From Leisingera sp. ANG1 (GTDB taxonomy: Bacteria; Pseudomonadota; Alphaproteobacteria; Rhodobacterales; Rhodobacteraceae): a stretch of 64,000 bases of DNA. The notes beneath the pieces were generated by a model. It was given only the letters and a program-made list of their open reading frames with translations, was not told the DNA's origin and ran no database searches. The position numbers and the translations under genes were made by a program. Location of the stretch: assembly GCF_000203975.2 (NCBI RefSeq), contig NZ_AFCF02000009.1:245552-309551 (forward strand). Direction: 5' to 3'. Positions 1 through 11,085 of this stretch are shown in pieces (the first letter of the stretch is position 1; each line of letters opens with the position of its first letter).

Positions 1-23
1 CGTTCAAACTTTTCCTTAGCCAT
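1..23 (-). CDS. tuf: Elongation factor Tu, first codons only
   Basis: Only the first seven codons and part of the eighth lie in the window; on the minus strand they read MAKEKFE and continue past base 1. This is the classic amino-terminus of alphaproteobacterial EF-Tu, the GTPase that delivers aminoacyl-tRNA to the ribosome. The upstream 120 bases carry no other gene, so the promoter of tuf is presumably there, but I could not place it firmly. The identification rests on a very short stretch and would be confirmed by the adjacent sequence. Confidence 0.7.
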
Positions 24-148
24 TGCTTAGGCGCCCTTTTGAAATGAGGGGTCGCTTGCCGACCCGGTTTCCTCTGCGCCGGCGGATTATTTGGTTTGCC
101 GGCAAAAATCAACCCGTTCCTGCTTGACAGGGGCGGTTTTCGCGCGCC

Positions 149-748
149 TCAGCCAGCCGGTTGCGTCTCTGCCGCAGCCGCGTCTGCGCCGGCGCTGGAT
201 TCCGCCGCTGCACGCGGGGCAAACCAGCCTTCCGCCTCGTGCTGCTCGGCCATCCACTCCTCGACCTTGTCGGCGATATTTATGGCAAGGCCCTGGATCT
301 GCTCCTGCTTGGTGCGGGCATGGCCGGAGCCCAGCACCGCGCTTTCGCCGGTGGTGCTTTCGAAGATCTGCATCTGGTGCTTCTTGGCGAGGAATTTCTT
401 CTGCGCCACGTCATAGACAAAAACGTTCACCACCACCGCGCTTTTGGGGGAGAACAGCACCGGCACGCCGGGGGGGGCCAGCATGAAACCTTCGAGCGTC
501 ACCGCGACGTCGTACTGCTGGGCGCCGTCATAGCGGCGCAGGCGGGTGTTCAGCGCGTTTTCGATCGGCGCAGTCCATTCGCTGTGCTCGGCGTCGCGCG
601 ACAGCGGCCATTGCAGCGCTTTCTCGGTGTAGACATGGGTGACGCGGGCCTGGAAGGCGCCCAGATCCTCCGGCGCTTCGTTCAGCTGGGTTTCGCCGCA
701 GGCGGCGAGCAGGGCCAAAGAGGCAAGCACGGAAAGAACGCGGATCAT
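149..748 (-). CDS. Putative lipoprotein (DUF6778-like)
   Basis: 199 residues. The start is a lipoprotein signal peptide: basic Arg3, a hydrophobic stretch, then a lipobox ending at Cys17 (LLAAC), so the mature protein should be attached to a membrane, probably in the periplasm. The rest is a mixed alpha/beta domain with no catalytic motif I recognise, ending in an Ala/Glu-rich low-complexity tail from about residue 172. It resembles uncharacterised Rhodobacteraceae lipoproteins (my recollection is DUF6778). It follows parC on the same strand but a candidate terminator lies between them, so it may be transcribed separately. Function unknown. Confidence 0.75.
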   Translation of the reverse strand: MIRVLSVLASLALLAACGETQLNEAPEDLGAFQARVTHVYTEKALQWPLSRDAEHSEWTAPIENALNTRLRRYDGAQQYDVAVTLEGFMLAPPGVPVLFSPKSAVVVNVFVYDVAQKKFLAKKHQMQIFESTTGESAVLGSGHARTKQEQIQGLAINIADKVEEWMAEQHEAEGWFAPRAAAESSAGADAAAAETQPAG

Positions 749-825
749 GGAAGTCCCCCAAGAGAAAGTCGGTCCCGCCCAGATAGCCGGGGGCGGCGGC
801 CAGGGTAAAGAGGCGGAAACAGCAA

Positions 826-848
826 CCCCCGCGCGGGTGGCGCGGGGG
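826..848 (-). terminator. Candidate terminator after parC
   Basis: A GC-only inverted repeat with 9-bp arms (CCCCCGCGC / GCGCGGGGG) and a 5-base loop lies 30 bases past the parC stop. On the minus strand it is followed by a loosely T-rich stretch rather than a clean U-tract, so termination strength is uncertain. Confidence 0.45.
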
Positions 849-877
849 GCACAGGCAGGCGGCAGGTTTCTGCTGCC

Positions 878-3226
<2,349 letters not shown>

Positions 3227-3322
3227 GCATCGGTGATACTTCCGCCGCCGGAATTGGTAAAGCGGGCGCACGCGAAATTCGCACAGTGCAGCGGCGCGCC
3301 CACGGGGTTCGGGGGAAGCTTG

Positions 3323-3347
3323 GGGGAGAATAAGCCGGACTCTCCCC
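3323..3347. other. Hairpin in the parC/SH3-protein intergenic region
   Basis: GGGGAGA (3323-3329) can pair with TCTCCCC (3341-3347) around an 11-base loop. It sits in the 243-base divergent gap between parC and the SH3-domain gene. No T-tract that would make it a convincing terminator; it could be leader structure or an operator. Nothing else is recognisable in this gap. Confidence 0.3.
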
Positions 3348-3469
3348 TGTTTCCCCGCCGTTAACTTGCCCTAGATAGAAAGGAACCAGGCAGCCGCGCC
3401 GCGCGTTTCTTTTTCAAACCAATGCAATTCAGTGCAGCTGCCCGTGTGGTGGTACTAGGGGGACCGGTT

Positions 3470-4168
3470 ATGTCGCGTTTTATTTTTGTGTCTTTCGCTT
3501 TTCTGGGCTGGGGCTTTTACGAACTCAGCGGGGGTGCGGATTTTGAGCCGCGCCAGGAGCGCTCGGAAGCGCTGGAAATTGCCAAGGCGGCATTTTCCGC
3601 ACCGGATGAAACCCGGCAAGCCAACCGCAGCAGCCGGGCCGGCGAAGACGCCAAATCCCTGATCCGCAACGTGACTTTCCAGCCTGCAGGCAGCACGCAA
3701 GAGGCCGCCCGGCCTGCGCGTCCTGCAGCCGACCCGCAGCTGCGCTCGCGGGTGGCGCTGCGGCAGATCACCCAGGCACGCCTGGCCATCAGTGACAGCA
3801 CAAACGTGTTTCCGGCAGTTGCAGACCAGGGCGCCCAACTGCAGCTGGCATCGCTGGAGGGCGGCATTTCCAGCATTCAGACAGCCGCTGCCGGAACTGA
3901 GGTTCAAAACGATGCGTCCGAACCTGCGGGCGCAGCCCTGGCCGAGCCGCAGCCTGAACCGGAGAAGGACATCCGCCGAATCAGAGCGTCGCGCGTGAAC
4001 ATGCGGCAGGGGCCGGGCACCAATTACCCGGTGATTGCGCGTCTGCTGGGCGGTGACGAGGTTGTCGTGTTCGAGGACAGCGGCACCGGCTGGCTGCACC
4101 TGCGCGCGCCCGGCAAGGGCAAGGTGGGCTGGATTGCCGCTTCCCTGGTGAGCAAGAAACGCCCATAA
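3470..4168 (+). CDS. Secreted or membrane-anchored SH3-domain protein
   Basis: 232 residues. An N-terminal hydrophobic segment (residues 1-20) looks like a signal anchor or uncleaved signal peptide, followed by a low-complexity Ala/Arg/Gln linker and, at about residues 165-228, a bacterial SH3 domain with the typical VNMRQGPGTNYPVIARL core and a closing GWIAASLV strand. Such domains bind peptidoglycan or peptide ligands in the envelope. The start at 3470 is preceded by AGGGGG at good spacing; an in-frame ATG at 3422 would add 16 residues without a ribosome site. Ligand and role are unknown. Confidence 0.8.
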   Translation: MSRFIFVSFAFLGWGFYELSGGADFEPRQERSEALEIAKAAFSAPDETRQANRSSRAGEDAKSLIRNVTFQPAGSTQEAARPARPAADPQLRSRVALRQITQARLAISDSTNVFPAVADQGAQLQLASLEGGISSIQTAAAGTEVQNDASEPAGAALAEPQPEPEKDIRRIRASRVNMRQGPGTNYPVIARLLGGDEVVVFEDSGTGWLHLRAPGKGKVGWIAASLVSKKRP

Positions 4169-4204
4169 CTGGTCCCGGAGACTTCCGGGCAGAGGGGCAC
4201 TCTC

Positions 4205-5038
4205 TTGAAGAAAACGATTCTGATTACAGGCTGTTCCTCCGGGATCGGCCTGGATGCGGCCCGCGGCATGCGGGAGCGCGGTTGGCGGGTGTTTGCCTCC
4301 TGCCGGCAGCAGCGCGACTGCGACCGGATGCGGGCCGAAGGGTTTGAGAGCCCGCGCATTGATTACACCGACCCGGAAAGCATCACCGCCGGCCTGGGTG
4401 AAGTGCTGGAGGCCACCGGTGGCACCCTGGATGCGCTGTTCAACAACGGTGCGCATGGGCTGCCGGGCGCAGTGGAGGATCTGCCGACCGAAGGCCTGCG
4501 TGCGATCTTCGAGGCCAACTTCTTTGGCTGGCACGAGCTGACCCGGCAGGTGATTCCGGTGATGCGCAAACAGGGGCACGGGCGGATCGTGCAGAACTCC
4601 TCAATCCTGGGGTTTGTGACCTTCCCCTGGCGCGGCGCCTATGTGGCAACGAAATACGCGCTGGAGGGGCTGACGGACACCTTGCGAATAGAGCTGAAGG
4701 GCACCGGCATCCACATGGTGCTGATCGAGCCGGGACCGGTGACGTCGAAGATCCGGGAAAAGTCGATCCCGCATTTCGAGCGGTTCATCGACTGGAAAGT
4801 GTCACCGTTGCGCGACCTGTATGAATCGCGGCTGCTGAAGCGGCTCTATGAGGGCAGCAATGGCCCGGACCGGTTCGAACTGCCGGCCTCCGCCGTCACC
4901 GCCAAGCTGGCGCATGCCTGCGAATCCCGCCGCCCGCATCCGCGCTATTACGTCACCACCCCAACCCACATCGCGGGCTTTCTGCGGCGCATCCTGCCGA
5001 CCAGGGCAATTGACCGCATCCTTGTGAAGCTCGGATAG
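4205..5038 (+). CDS. Short-chain dehydrogenase/reductase
   Basis: 277 residues, classical SDR. The NAD(P)-binding glycine motif TGCSSGIG is at 8-15, NNGAHG near 80-85, the catalytic Ser at 132/133 and the Tyr-x3-Lys pair at Tyr146/Lys150. Cys or Arg residues after beta-2 (SCRQ, 32-35) suggest NADPH preference, an inference only. The start codon appears to be TTG, with a GAGGGG ribosome site about 10 bases upstream and the sequence MKKTILITG immediately after, as expected for the family. It begins 36 bases after the SH3-domain gene, possibly co-transcribed. Substrate cannot be predicted. Confidence 0.88.
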   Translation: MKKTILITGCSSGIGLDAARGMRERGWRVFASCRQQRDCDRMRAEGFESPRIDYTDPESITAGLGEVLEATGGTLDALFNNGAHGLPGAVEDLPTEGLRAIFEANFFGWHELTRQVIPVMRKQGHGRIVQNSSILGFVTFPWRGAYVATKYALEGLTDTLRIELKGTGIHMVLIEPGPVTSKIREKSIPHFERFIDWKVSPLRDLYESRLLKRLYEGSNGPDRFELPASAVTAKLAHACESRRPHPRYYVTTPTHIAGFLRRILPTRAIDRILVKLG

Positions 5039-5103
5039 GGTCGCCATCTGCACCTGCACAGGGTAGATGGAACCCAACGAATTGATGCGCTTTGGGGGAC
5101 AGG

Positions 5104-5307
5104 ATGAGCGATCCGCTGTATTATCTGGGACTGGCAGCCGTGGCGGCCGTGGTTGTGGCGCTGGTCATCGGCATCGGCGGCTTTGGCAAGGGCGGCGAGT
5201 TTAATCGGCGCAATGCGAACAAGATGATGCGGCTGCGCATCCTGTTTCAGTTCATTGCAGTGGTGATCCTGCTGGCCTACGTCTATCTGCGCAGCCAGGG
5301 AGGATAA
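5104..5307 (+). CDS. Twin-transmembrane small protein (HIG1-like)
   Basis: 67 residues: two predicted transmembrane helices (about 6-25 and 46-63) flanking a basic loop with NRRNANKMMRLRILFQ. This layout matches the short alphaproteobacterial twin-helix proteins related to the HIG1 domain, whose eukaryotic relatives associate with cytochrome oxidase; the bacterial role is not settled. The ATG at 5104 has GGGGGACAGG upstream, better than a TTG four codons earlier. The gene ends 6 bases before the cobalamin adenosyltransferase start, so they are almost certainly co-transcribed. Confidence 0.82.
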   Translation: MSDPLYYLGLAAVAAVVVALVIGIGGFGKGGEFNRRNANKMMRLRILFQFIAVVILLAYVYLRSQGG

Positions 5308-5313
5308 TCGGCG

Positions 5314-5886
5314 ATGGTCGTTCTGAACAAGATTTACACCCGCACCGGCGACAAGGGCGAAACCGCGCTGGGGAACGGCGAGCGGGTCGCCAAACACTCG
5401 GCGCGGGTCAATGCCTATGGCACCTCGGATGAGCTGAACTCCTTTGTCGGCGTCGCGCGGCTGGAAGCCGACGGCGAGATGGATGCGGCACTGGCGCGCA
5501 TCCAGAATGACCTGTTCGACCTGGGCGCTGATCTGTGCCGGCCCGAGATGGAGAAGGATGCGGACGCCGAATACCCACCGCTGCGCATTGCGGTGGCGCA
5601 GGTCGAGCGGCTGGAAGCCGAAATCGACGTGATGAACAAGGATCTGGAGGCGCTGCGCAGCTTCATTCTGCCGGGCGGCTCCAAGCTGGCGGCGCATCTG
5701 CATGTCTGCCGCACCGTGGCGCGCCGCGCCGAACGGCTGGCGACCGACCTCAGCACCGCCGAGGACGTGAACCCGGCGGCGGTGAAATACCTGAACCGCC
5801 TGTCCGACTGGTTCTTTGTCGCTGCCCGCACCGCCAACAACGGCGGCAAGGACGACGTTCTGTGGGTGCCCGGCGCCAACCGCTGA
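5314..5886 (+). CDS. Cob(I)alamin adenosyltransferase, PduO type
   Basis: 190 residues. Transfers adenosyl from ATP to cob(I)alamin to make coenzyme B12. The PduO-type ATP-binding motif TRTGDKG is at residues 9-15, followed by the conserved SDELNSFVG (about 38-46) and the FILPGG and ARRAERL motifs in the helical bundle. The family forms trimers with the active site between subunits. Downstream lies etfBA after a 308-base gap with a strong hairpin. B12 is the cofactor for methylmalonyl- and ethylmalonyl-CoA mutases, which fits the mcd gene at 22.4 kb. Confidence 0.92.
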   Translation: MVVLNKIYTRTGDKGETALGNGERVAKHSARVNAYGTSDELNSFVGVARLEADGEMDAALARIQNDLFDLGADLCRPEMEKDADAEYPPLRIAVAQVERLEAEIDVMNKDLEALRSFILPGGSKLAAHLHVCRTVARRAERLATDLSTAEDVNPAAVKYLNRLSDWFFVAARTANNGGKDDVLWVPGANR

Positions 5887-5937
5887 GACCCCCTGCCCCA
5901 ATCTGATCTCGGCCTGATGCCGGTCTGATTCGCCATC

Positions 5938-5967
5938 TGGCGCCGGATTTTTGCGAATCCGGCGCCA
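5938..5967. repeat. Long perfect hairpin upstream of etfB
   Basis: A perfect 12-bp inverted repeat, TGGCGCCGGATT (5938-5949) and AATCCGGCGCCA (5956-5967), with a 6-base loop, 51 bases past the adenosyltransferase stop. There is no T-tract on either side. A second, smaller hairpin (CTGCCG/CGGCAG, near 5995-6009) follows. The rest of the 308-base gap to etfB holds no gene; its last part carries the AAGGAG ribosome site of etfB. It may be a transcription barrier, an mRNA stabiliser or a dispersed palindrome. Confidence 0.6.
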
Positions 5968-6194
5968 AACGCGTCATGCGGGACCGCCGCGCCCTGCCGT
6001 TGCGGCAGGCAGATTTCCCACCGGAAACATTCTTGCAAAAATGATGTTCCAAATGAGCAAACGCGACGTCGGCGTGCGCTAACGTGACGATTTTGCCCTG
6101 TTGCGCGCCCGCACCAGCCGGTATCAACGCTTCGAGAGCATAGAGGGGGAGTCGCCCTGGGGCGGCTTGCCGTTTGTTAAGGAGAGAACGCAAA

Positions 6195-6953
6195 ATGAAG
6201 GTACTCGTGCCTGTCAAACGCGTGATTGACTACAACGTGAAGGTCCGCGTCAAAGCGGACGGCAGCGGTGTCGATCTCGCCAACGTGAAAATGTCGATGA
6301 ACCCCTTCGACGAAATCGCTGTCGAAGAAGCCATCCGCCTGAAAGAAGCCGGCAAGGCTGATGAGGTGGTTGCGGTTTCGATCGGCGTCAAGCAGGCTCA
6401 GGAAACCCTGCGCACCGCCCTGGCGATGGGTGCGGACCGCGCCATCCTGGTGGTTGCTGCCGACGACGTGCACACCGACATCGAGCCGCTGGCCGTTGCG
6501 AAAATCCTGGCCAAAGTGGTCGAGGAAGAGCAGCCGGGCGTCGTGCTCTGCGGCAAGCAGGCAATCGACAACGACATGAACGCAACCGGCCAGATGCTGT
6601 CGGCGCTGCTGGGCTGGTCCCAGGGCACCTTTGCATCCGAACTGGACATCGAAGGCGGTAACGCCAAGGTGACCCGTGAGGTCGACGGCGGCCTGCAGAC
6701 CATTTCCGTGAAGATGCCTGCCATCATCACCGTGGACCTGCGCCTGAACGAGCCGCGCTATGCGTCGCTGCCGAACATCATGAAGGCGAAGAAAAAGCCG
6801 CTGGACGAGAAAACCGCCGCCGACTACGGCGTCGACGTCACCCCGCGCCTGGAAATCGTCAAGACCGAAGAGCCGCCGGCACGCGCCGCAGGCATCGTGG
6901 TCGGCTCTGTCGACGAGCTGGTTGAGAAACTCAAAGAAGCGGGGGCTGTGTAA
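6195..6953 (+). CDS. etfB: Electron transfer flavoprotein beta subunit
   Basis: 252 residues. ETF accepts electrons from acyl-CoA dehydrogenases and passes them to ETF-ubiquinone oxidoreductase; the beta subunit holds AMP and the docking loop. The family start [17 protein letters not shown] is clear, with AAGGAG upstream of the ATG at 6195. The AMP/dehydrogenase-binding region [15 protein letters not shown] lies near residue 117, and the recognition-loop segment [18 protein letters not shown] near 178-195. The stop overlaps the etfA start by one base (TAATG), indicating translational coupling. Likely electron donors in this window include methylsuccinyl-CoA dehydrogenase. Confidence 0.96.
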   Translation: MKVLVPVKRVIDYNVKVRVKADGSGVDLANVKMSMNPFDEIAVEEAIRLKEAGKADEVVAVSIGVKQAQETLRTALAMGADRAILVVAADDVHTDIEPLAVAKILAKVVEEEQPGVVLCGKQAIDNDMNATGQMLSALLGWSQGTFASELDIEGGNAKVTREVDGGLQTISVKMPAIITVDLRLNEPRYASLPNIMKAKKKPLDEKTAADYGVDVTPRLEIVKTEEPPARAAGIVVGSVDELVEKLKEAGAV

Positions 6954-7882
6954 TGGCTGTTCTTCTCCTTGCTGAAGTGACCGACGGCGCGCTGGCGCTG
7001 GACGCGACCGCAAAAGCCGTTGCCGCTGCCTCCAAGCTGGGCGACGTGACCGTTCTGGCCGCTGGCGCCTCTGCTGCTGCCGCTGGCGAAGAAGCCGCGA
7101 AAATCGCTGGCGTTGCCAAGGTTCTGGTTGCCGAGGACGCATCGCTGGGCCACCGCCTGGCGGAGCCGACCGCGGCGCTGATCGCTGGCCTGGCGTCCGA
7201 CTATGAGCACATCGTTGCGCCCGCCACCACCGACGCCAAGAACGTGCTGCCGCGCGTTGCTGCGCTGCTGGACGTGATGGTGATCTCGGACGTGTCCGGC
7301 GTTGTCGACGGCAACACCTTCGAGCGCCCGATCTATGCCGGCAACGCGATCCAGACCGTGAAGTCCAGCGACGCCAAGAAAGTCGTCTCCTTCCGCACCG
7401 CGTCCTTTGACGCAGCTGGCGAAGGCGGTTCCGCTTCCGTGGAAACCATCTCGGCAGCGGCAAACCCGGGCCTGTCCGAGTGGGTTGAAGACAAGGTTGC
7501 CGCAAGCGACCGTCCGGAACTCACCTCGGCCGGCATCGTTGTCTCCGGCGGCCGCGGCGTTGGCTCCGAGGAAGACTTCAAACTGATCGAGAACCTGGCC
7601 GACAAGCTGGGCGCCGCTGTTGGCGCCTCCCGCGCGGCTGTCGACTCGGGCTATGCACCGAACGACTGGCAGGTGGGTCAGACCGGCAAGGTTGTTGCAC
7701 CGGACCTGTATGTCGCTGTCGGCATCTCCGGCGCCATTCAGCACCTGGCCGGCATGAAGGACTCCAAGGTCATCGTGGCGATCAACAAGGACGAAGAAGC
7801 ACCGATCTTCCAGGTTGCGGACTTTGGCCTGGTTGCCGACCTGTTCGAAGCCGTCCCGGCCCTGACCGAAAAACTGGGCTGA
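6953..7882 (+). CDS. etfA: Electron transfer flavoprotein alpha subunit
   Basis: 309 residues, partner of EtfB and carrier of FAD. The C-terminal FAD domain is recognisable from about residue 192: [50 protein letters not shown] and the [10 protein letters not shown] motif. The N-terminal third is Ala-rich with a loose Rossmann-like fold. A strong intrinsic terminator 28 bases after the stop ends the etfBA unit. Confidence 0.96.
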   Translation: MAVLLLAEVTDGALALDATAKAVAAASKLGDVTVLAAGASAAAAGEEAAKIAGVAKVLVAEDASLGHRLAEPTAALIAGLASDYEHIVAPATTDAKNVLPRVAALLDVMVISDVSGVVDGNTFERPIYAGNAIQTVKSSDAKKVVSFRTASFDAAGEGGSASVETISAAANPGLSEWVEDKVAASDRPELTSAGIVVSGGRGVGSEEDFKLIENLADKLGAAVGASRAAVDSGYAPNDWQVGQTGKVVAPDLYVAVGISGAIQHLAGMKDSKVIVAINKDEEAPIFQVADFGLVADLFEAVPALTEKLG

Positions 7883-7910
7883 GCCCAGCTGGACAGCTGA
7901 CCAATAGGAA

Positions 7911-7935
7911 GGCCCGCCAATTGGCGGGCCTTTTT
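7911..7935 (+). terminator. Intrinsic terminator after etfA
   Basis: A perfect GGCCCGCCAA/TTGGCGGGCC inverted repeat directly followed by five T residues, 28 bases past the etfA stop. Because the arms are fully complementary it could also slow convergent transcription from the minus strand, but the T-tract favours plus-strand termination. Confidence 0.9.
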
Positions 7936-7964
7936 CCGTTCTGATGGTAAGGGGGATTTGACGC

Positions 7965-8786
7965 TCAGGCGCGCAGCAGCGGCTCCAGGTCGCCGGCCAG
8001 CGCCTCTGCGATTTTCATGTGTTCCTTGGGGCCGATCATGTGGCGGGCAGCCGGCAGCTCCATCGGGCCGAAGATCATGCCGGAAATATCCTGCGCCGCG
8101 GCAGCGGAGGCAGCCTTGATTTCGAGGATGCCCTGCACCTTGGGGCGCAGCGCCTCAGCCATGGCGCGGTCGACCAGCACCGGCTCCTCCGGGAAGCCGG
8201 CCTCGGCGTCGAGCGCATAGCGCAGCCACAACAGCAGGACACGGCCGTCCAGTTCATCGACCAGCCTGGTCATCCGGTCGATCCAGCTGCGCTGCAGCTG
8301 CTCGCGGACCTGCTCAAACCGCTGCGCGGAGATCTCTCGCAGGGAGCACAGCAGGTGCTTGTTGAAGTGGAACTCGGTGAAGTCGACCTCAGGATACAGG
8401 GTCTTGAGCGCTGGCTGGGCGGCAAGGAAGCGGTCGTTGCGGCGCGGATGCACCCGGTAATAGGGGTTGGAGATATTCTGCGCGCCCAGCATCTGCACCA
8501 CGGTCAGCCGGGCGTTGCGGGCAACGCCGATCAGGCTGTCGTCATGCGCGAAACTGTCCAGCCCCGCGTTCACGCTGCCCAGGTTGACGCAATCCATGCC
8601 CAGCCGGGCCTGCAGCGAGTCGACAAAGGGAAATTCAACGAATCGCCCATAGACTTCGGTTCCGCCAAGGAAAGCGACATAAGGGTCATCCAGGGACCTT
8701 CGCGGCCCCCGCACCAGCAGTCTGGATTGACCATATCTGCATGGTTCCCCCGCAAGCGCCCCCGCGCTTTTGAGTTCATAGCTCAT
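7965..8786 (-). CDS. DUF6473 family protein
   Basis: 273 residues, no signal peptide or membrane segment. The N-terminal third contains [20 protein letters not shown] and [14 protein letters not shown], which I associate with the uncharacterised DUF6473 family, common in Rhodobacteraceae. The Gly-Gly-Thr-Glu strand-turn followed by a Gly-Ser-Val-Asn-Ala segment is loosely like a GDSL/SGNH hydrolase core, but Ser is absent at the first position, so no activity is claimed. It stands alone between the etfA terminator and the divergent 3-hydroxybutyryl-CoA dehydrogenase gene. Function unknown. Confidence 0.72.
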   Translation of the reverse strand: MSYELKSAGALAGEPCRYGQSRLLVRGPRRSLDDPYVAFLGGTEVYGRFVEFPFVDSLQARLGMDCVNLGSVNAGLDSFAHDDSLIGVARNARLTVVQMLGAQNISNPYYRVHPRRNDRFLAAQPALKTLYPEVDFTEFHFNKHLLCSLREISAQRFEQVREQLQRSWIDRMTRLVDELDGRVLLLWLRYALDAEAGFPEEPVLVDRAMAEALRPKVQGILEIKAASAAAAQDISGMIFGPMELPAARHMIGPKEHMKIAEALAGDLEPLLRA

Positions 8787-8940
8787 ACTACCACCAAATT
8801 TTTCACCCGAGACTCACCCTGGCGGGCAACCATTGCAATTTCCCTAAAGTGAGAATTTGCCTCAAATCCGGGTCAGCTGCCCTTGTGCCTGCCCGCGCCC
8901 GGCCAGTATGGTTGCCGCAGCTATTTCAGGAGCCTGAGGC

Positions 8941-9816
8941 ATGGAAATTCAGAAGGTTGGAGTGATCGGCGCGGGTCAGATGGGCAATGGCATTGCCCAT
9001 GTCATGGCGCTGGCCGGATACGAGGTCGTGCTGAATGACGTCAGCCAGCAGGCGCTGGACGGCGCGCTGAGCCTGATTCACAAGAACATGGAGCGCCAGG
9101 CCAGCAAGGGGAAGATTTCGGAAGACGATGTGAAGGCCGCATTGGCGCGCATCGTGCCGTCGCTGAAGCTGGCCGACGTGGGTGCAACCGATCTGGTGAT
9201 CGAGGCGGCGACCGAGCGGGAAACCGTGAAGCAGGCGATCTTTGAGGACCTGCAGCCGCATCTGCAGCCGCATACGATCCTGACCTCCAACACCTCGTCG
9301 ATCTCGATCACCCGGCTGGCCAGCCGCACTGACCGGCCCGAACGCTTCATGGGCTTCCACTTCATGAACCCGGTGCCGGTGATGCAGCTGGTGGAGCTGA
9401 TCCGCGGCATTGCCACCGACGAGCCGACCTTCAAGGCCTGCCAGGACGTGGTGGCACGGCTGGGCAAAACCTCTGCCAGCGCCGAGGATTTCCCGGCCTT
9501 CATCGTCAACCGCATCCTGATGCCGATGATCAACGAGGCGGTCTATACGCTCTATGAGGGCGTGGGATCGGTGAAGTCGATCGACGAGTCGATGAAGCTG
9601 GGCGCCAACCATCCGATGGGGCCGCTGGAGCTGGCGGATTTCATCGGGCTGGACACTTGCCTCGCGATCATGAACGTGCTGCACGACGGGCTGGCGGACA
9701 CCAAATACCGCCCCTGCCCGCTGCTGACTAAATACGTCGAGGCCGGCTGGCTGGGCCGCAAGACCCAGCGCGGGTTCTATGACTACCGCGGGGAAACCCC
9801 GGTGCCGACCCGGTAA
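8941..9816 (+). CDS. 3-hydroxybutyryl-CoA dehydrogenase
   Basis: 291 residues, NAD(P)-dependent oxidation of 3-hydroxyacyl-CoA to 3-oxoacyl-CoA in butyrate/PHB and fatty acid metabolism. The Rossmann motif GVIGAGQMGNGIAH is at 7-20; the substrate-binding SNTSS is at 116-120; the catalytic His is His140 in GFHFMNPVP; NRILMPMINEA near 170 belongs to the dimerisation domain. Length is right for the short monofunctional HbdA/PaaH type. The start follows an AGGAG-like site. It is monocistronic, ended by the bidirectional terminator at 9835. Confidence 0.93.
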   Translation: MEIQKVGVIGAGQMGNGIAHVMALAGYEVVLNDVSQQALDGALSLIHKNMERQASKGKISEDDVKAALARIVPSLKLADVGATDLVIEAATERETVKQAIFEDLQPHLQPHTILTSNTSSISITRLASRTDRPERFMGFHFMNPVPVMQLVELIRGIATDEPTFKACQDVVARLGKTSASAEDFPAFIVNRILMPMINEAVYTLYEGVGSVKSIDESMKLGANHPMGPLELADFIGLDTCLAIMNVLHDGLADTKYRPCPLLTKYVEAGWLGRKTQRGFYDYRGETPVPTR

Positions 9817-9834
9817 CAGACGGCACAAACAAAG

Positions 9835-9857
9835 AAGCGCCCCGCGGGGCGCTTTTT
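9835..9857 (+). terminator. Bidirectional intrinsic terminator
   Basis: A perfect 20-base palindrome (AAGCGCCCCG/CGGGGCGCTT, 9835-9854) between two convergent genes. On the plus strand it runs into five T residues; on the minus strand it is followed by CTTTGTTT. It can therefore serve both the dehydrogenase and the long minus-strand PTS/ChvGI block. Confidence 0.85.
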
Positions 9858-9885
9858 CGTTTCCGGCAAGATGGAGAGCGCAGGC

Positions 9886-10782
9886 TCAGCCCTGCTTGCC
9901 GAGGTTCAGCGTGTGCTCGCGCAGCCAGGCCATGAAGCCGCGCGGGTCGGTCTGCAGCTGCTCCATCTGCTCATCGGTGAGCGGCTTGCCGACCACCGGT
10001 GCCTGCGGCTTGTTGCAGGAGCGGACGATTTCATGCAGCAGCAGGCCCTGGCGCAGGATCGGGGAGATTTGGCAGGCGATCTGATACCAGCGCGAGTTCG
10101 AGCCGGGGTAAAAGATCGGCACCACCCGCGCGCCGGAGCGGCGGATCAGCTGGGCAGTAAAGACGTTCCATTCGCGCTCAATCGCGGGGCCGAACCAGCT
10201 GTCGGACGACATCACAACGCCGGAGGGGAACAGTGCCACGGCCCCGCCCTCCTTGAGGAAGGCCATGGTTTTGGCGCGCATGTCGACCATCTTGCGCTGC
10301 GCTTCGGGGTCATGCGGGAAGGGCACCGGGATCATGAAGGAGGTTGCGGCCTCGTCCAGGCCGGTCAGCACCGAGCGGGTCAGGATGCGGTAATCAAGAC
10401 GGCGGCGGCCGATCAGGTCGGCAAAGATCATGCCGTCGACCATGCCGTGCGGATGGTTGGCGACAATCACCACCGGGCCGTCGGCGGGGATATTGTCAAT
10501 CTGCTCCTGCGGGGTCTGCAGGTCGATGCCCATGGTGTTGAGCGCACCGCGCCAGAACTTCTGGCCGCGGTATTCGGCGTTGTTTTTCTCGAACTTGTTG
10601 ACCATACGCAGGATCGTCAGCTTGCCGGTCAGCCATTCGATGGTCTTGATCGCAAGCGAGGTCCAGCGGTCGTCAAAGGAGTTGGCATAGGTCAACGTGC
10701 GGCGGTCATAGACCTCGCCCGTTGTCTGCTCAGCGGTGTCCGGCGCGATGCCGGTATTCCTGTCTTGTGCGGTATCCGCCAA
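9886..10782 (-). CDS. Lysophospholipid acyltransferase family protein
   Basis: 298 residues. A PlsC-like acyltransferase core: the catalytic His110 and Asp116 lie in ANHPHGMVDG, spaced as in the hemolysin/OlsA-like subfamily (His-x5-Asp), and the second block LFPSGVVMSSDSWFGPA near 190-206 replaces the usual FPEGT. No clear signal peptide. Such enzymes transfer acyl groups to glycerolipids or ornithine lipids. It is the last gene of the minus block, beginning 33 bases after the ptsH stop; it may be co-transcribed with ptsH but has no obvious functional link to PTS. Confidence 0.85.
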   Translation of the reverse strand: MADTAQDRNTGIAPDTAEQTTGEVYDRRTLTYANSFDDRWTSLAIKTIEWLTGKLTILRMVNKFEKNNAEYRGQKFWRGALNTMGIDLQTPQEQIDNIPADGPVVIVANHPHGMVDGMIFADLIGRRRLDYRILTRSVLTGLDEAATSFMIPVPFPHDPEAQRKMVDMRAKTMAFLKEGGAVALFPSGVVMSSDSWFGPAIEREWNVFTAQLIRRSGARVVPIFYPGSNSRWYQIACQISPILRQGLLLHEIVRSCNKPQAPVVGKPLTDEQMEQLQTDPRGFMAWLREHTLNLGKQG

Positions 10783-10815
10783 TGTGCCTTTTCCCGTCCC
10801 GTCGCCGGCGCGGGC

Positions 10816-11085
10816 CTAGTAGCCCTCGCCGAACTTGTCGGCCACCAGAGCCTCCAGCGCATGCGCCAGCGCGTCAGCATCAGGCCCCGAAGTCTCGACG
10901 TCAATAGTCGTTCCTTTCGAGGCTGCCAACATCAAAAGCCCCATAATGCTGTCGCCTGAGGCCGACATTCCGTCCTTCAGCACCTCTGCCGTGGCGTCAA
11001 ACGCTTCGACCACCTCCACCAGCTTGGCAGAGGCGCGGGCGTGCAGCCCTTTTTCGTTGATGATTTTCAGCGTCTTCAGAGCCAT
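10816..11085 (-). CDS. ptsH: Phosphocarrier protein HPr
   Basis: 89 residues. The phosphorylated histidine is His15 in GLHARASAKLV, and the regulatory serine is Ser46 in ASGDSIMGLLML, matching the HPr kinase encoded upstream. In alphaproteobacteria without sugar PTS this HPr works in the nitrogen-type phosphorelay from PtsP to EIIA proteins. Its ATG abuts the stop of the EIIA gene, so the two are translated from one message. Confidence 0.95.
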   Translation of the reverse strand: MALKTLKIINEKGLHARASAKLVEVVEAFDATAEVLKDGMSASGDSIMGLLMLAASKGTTIDVETSGPDADALAHALEALVADKFGEGY

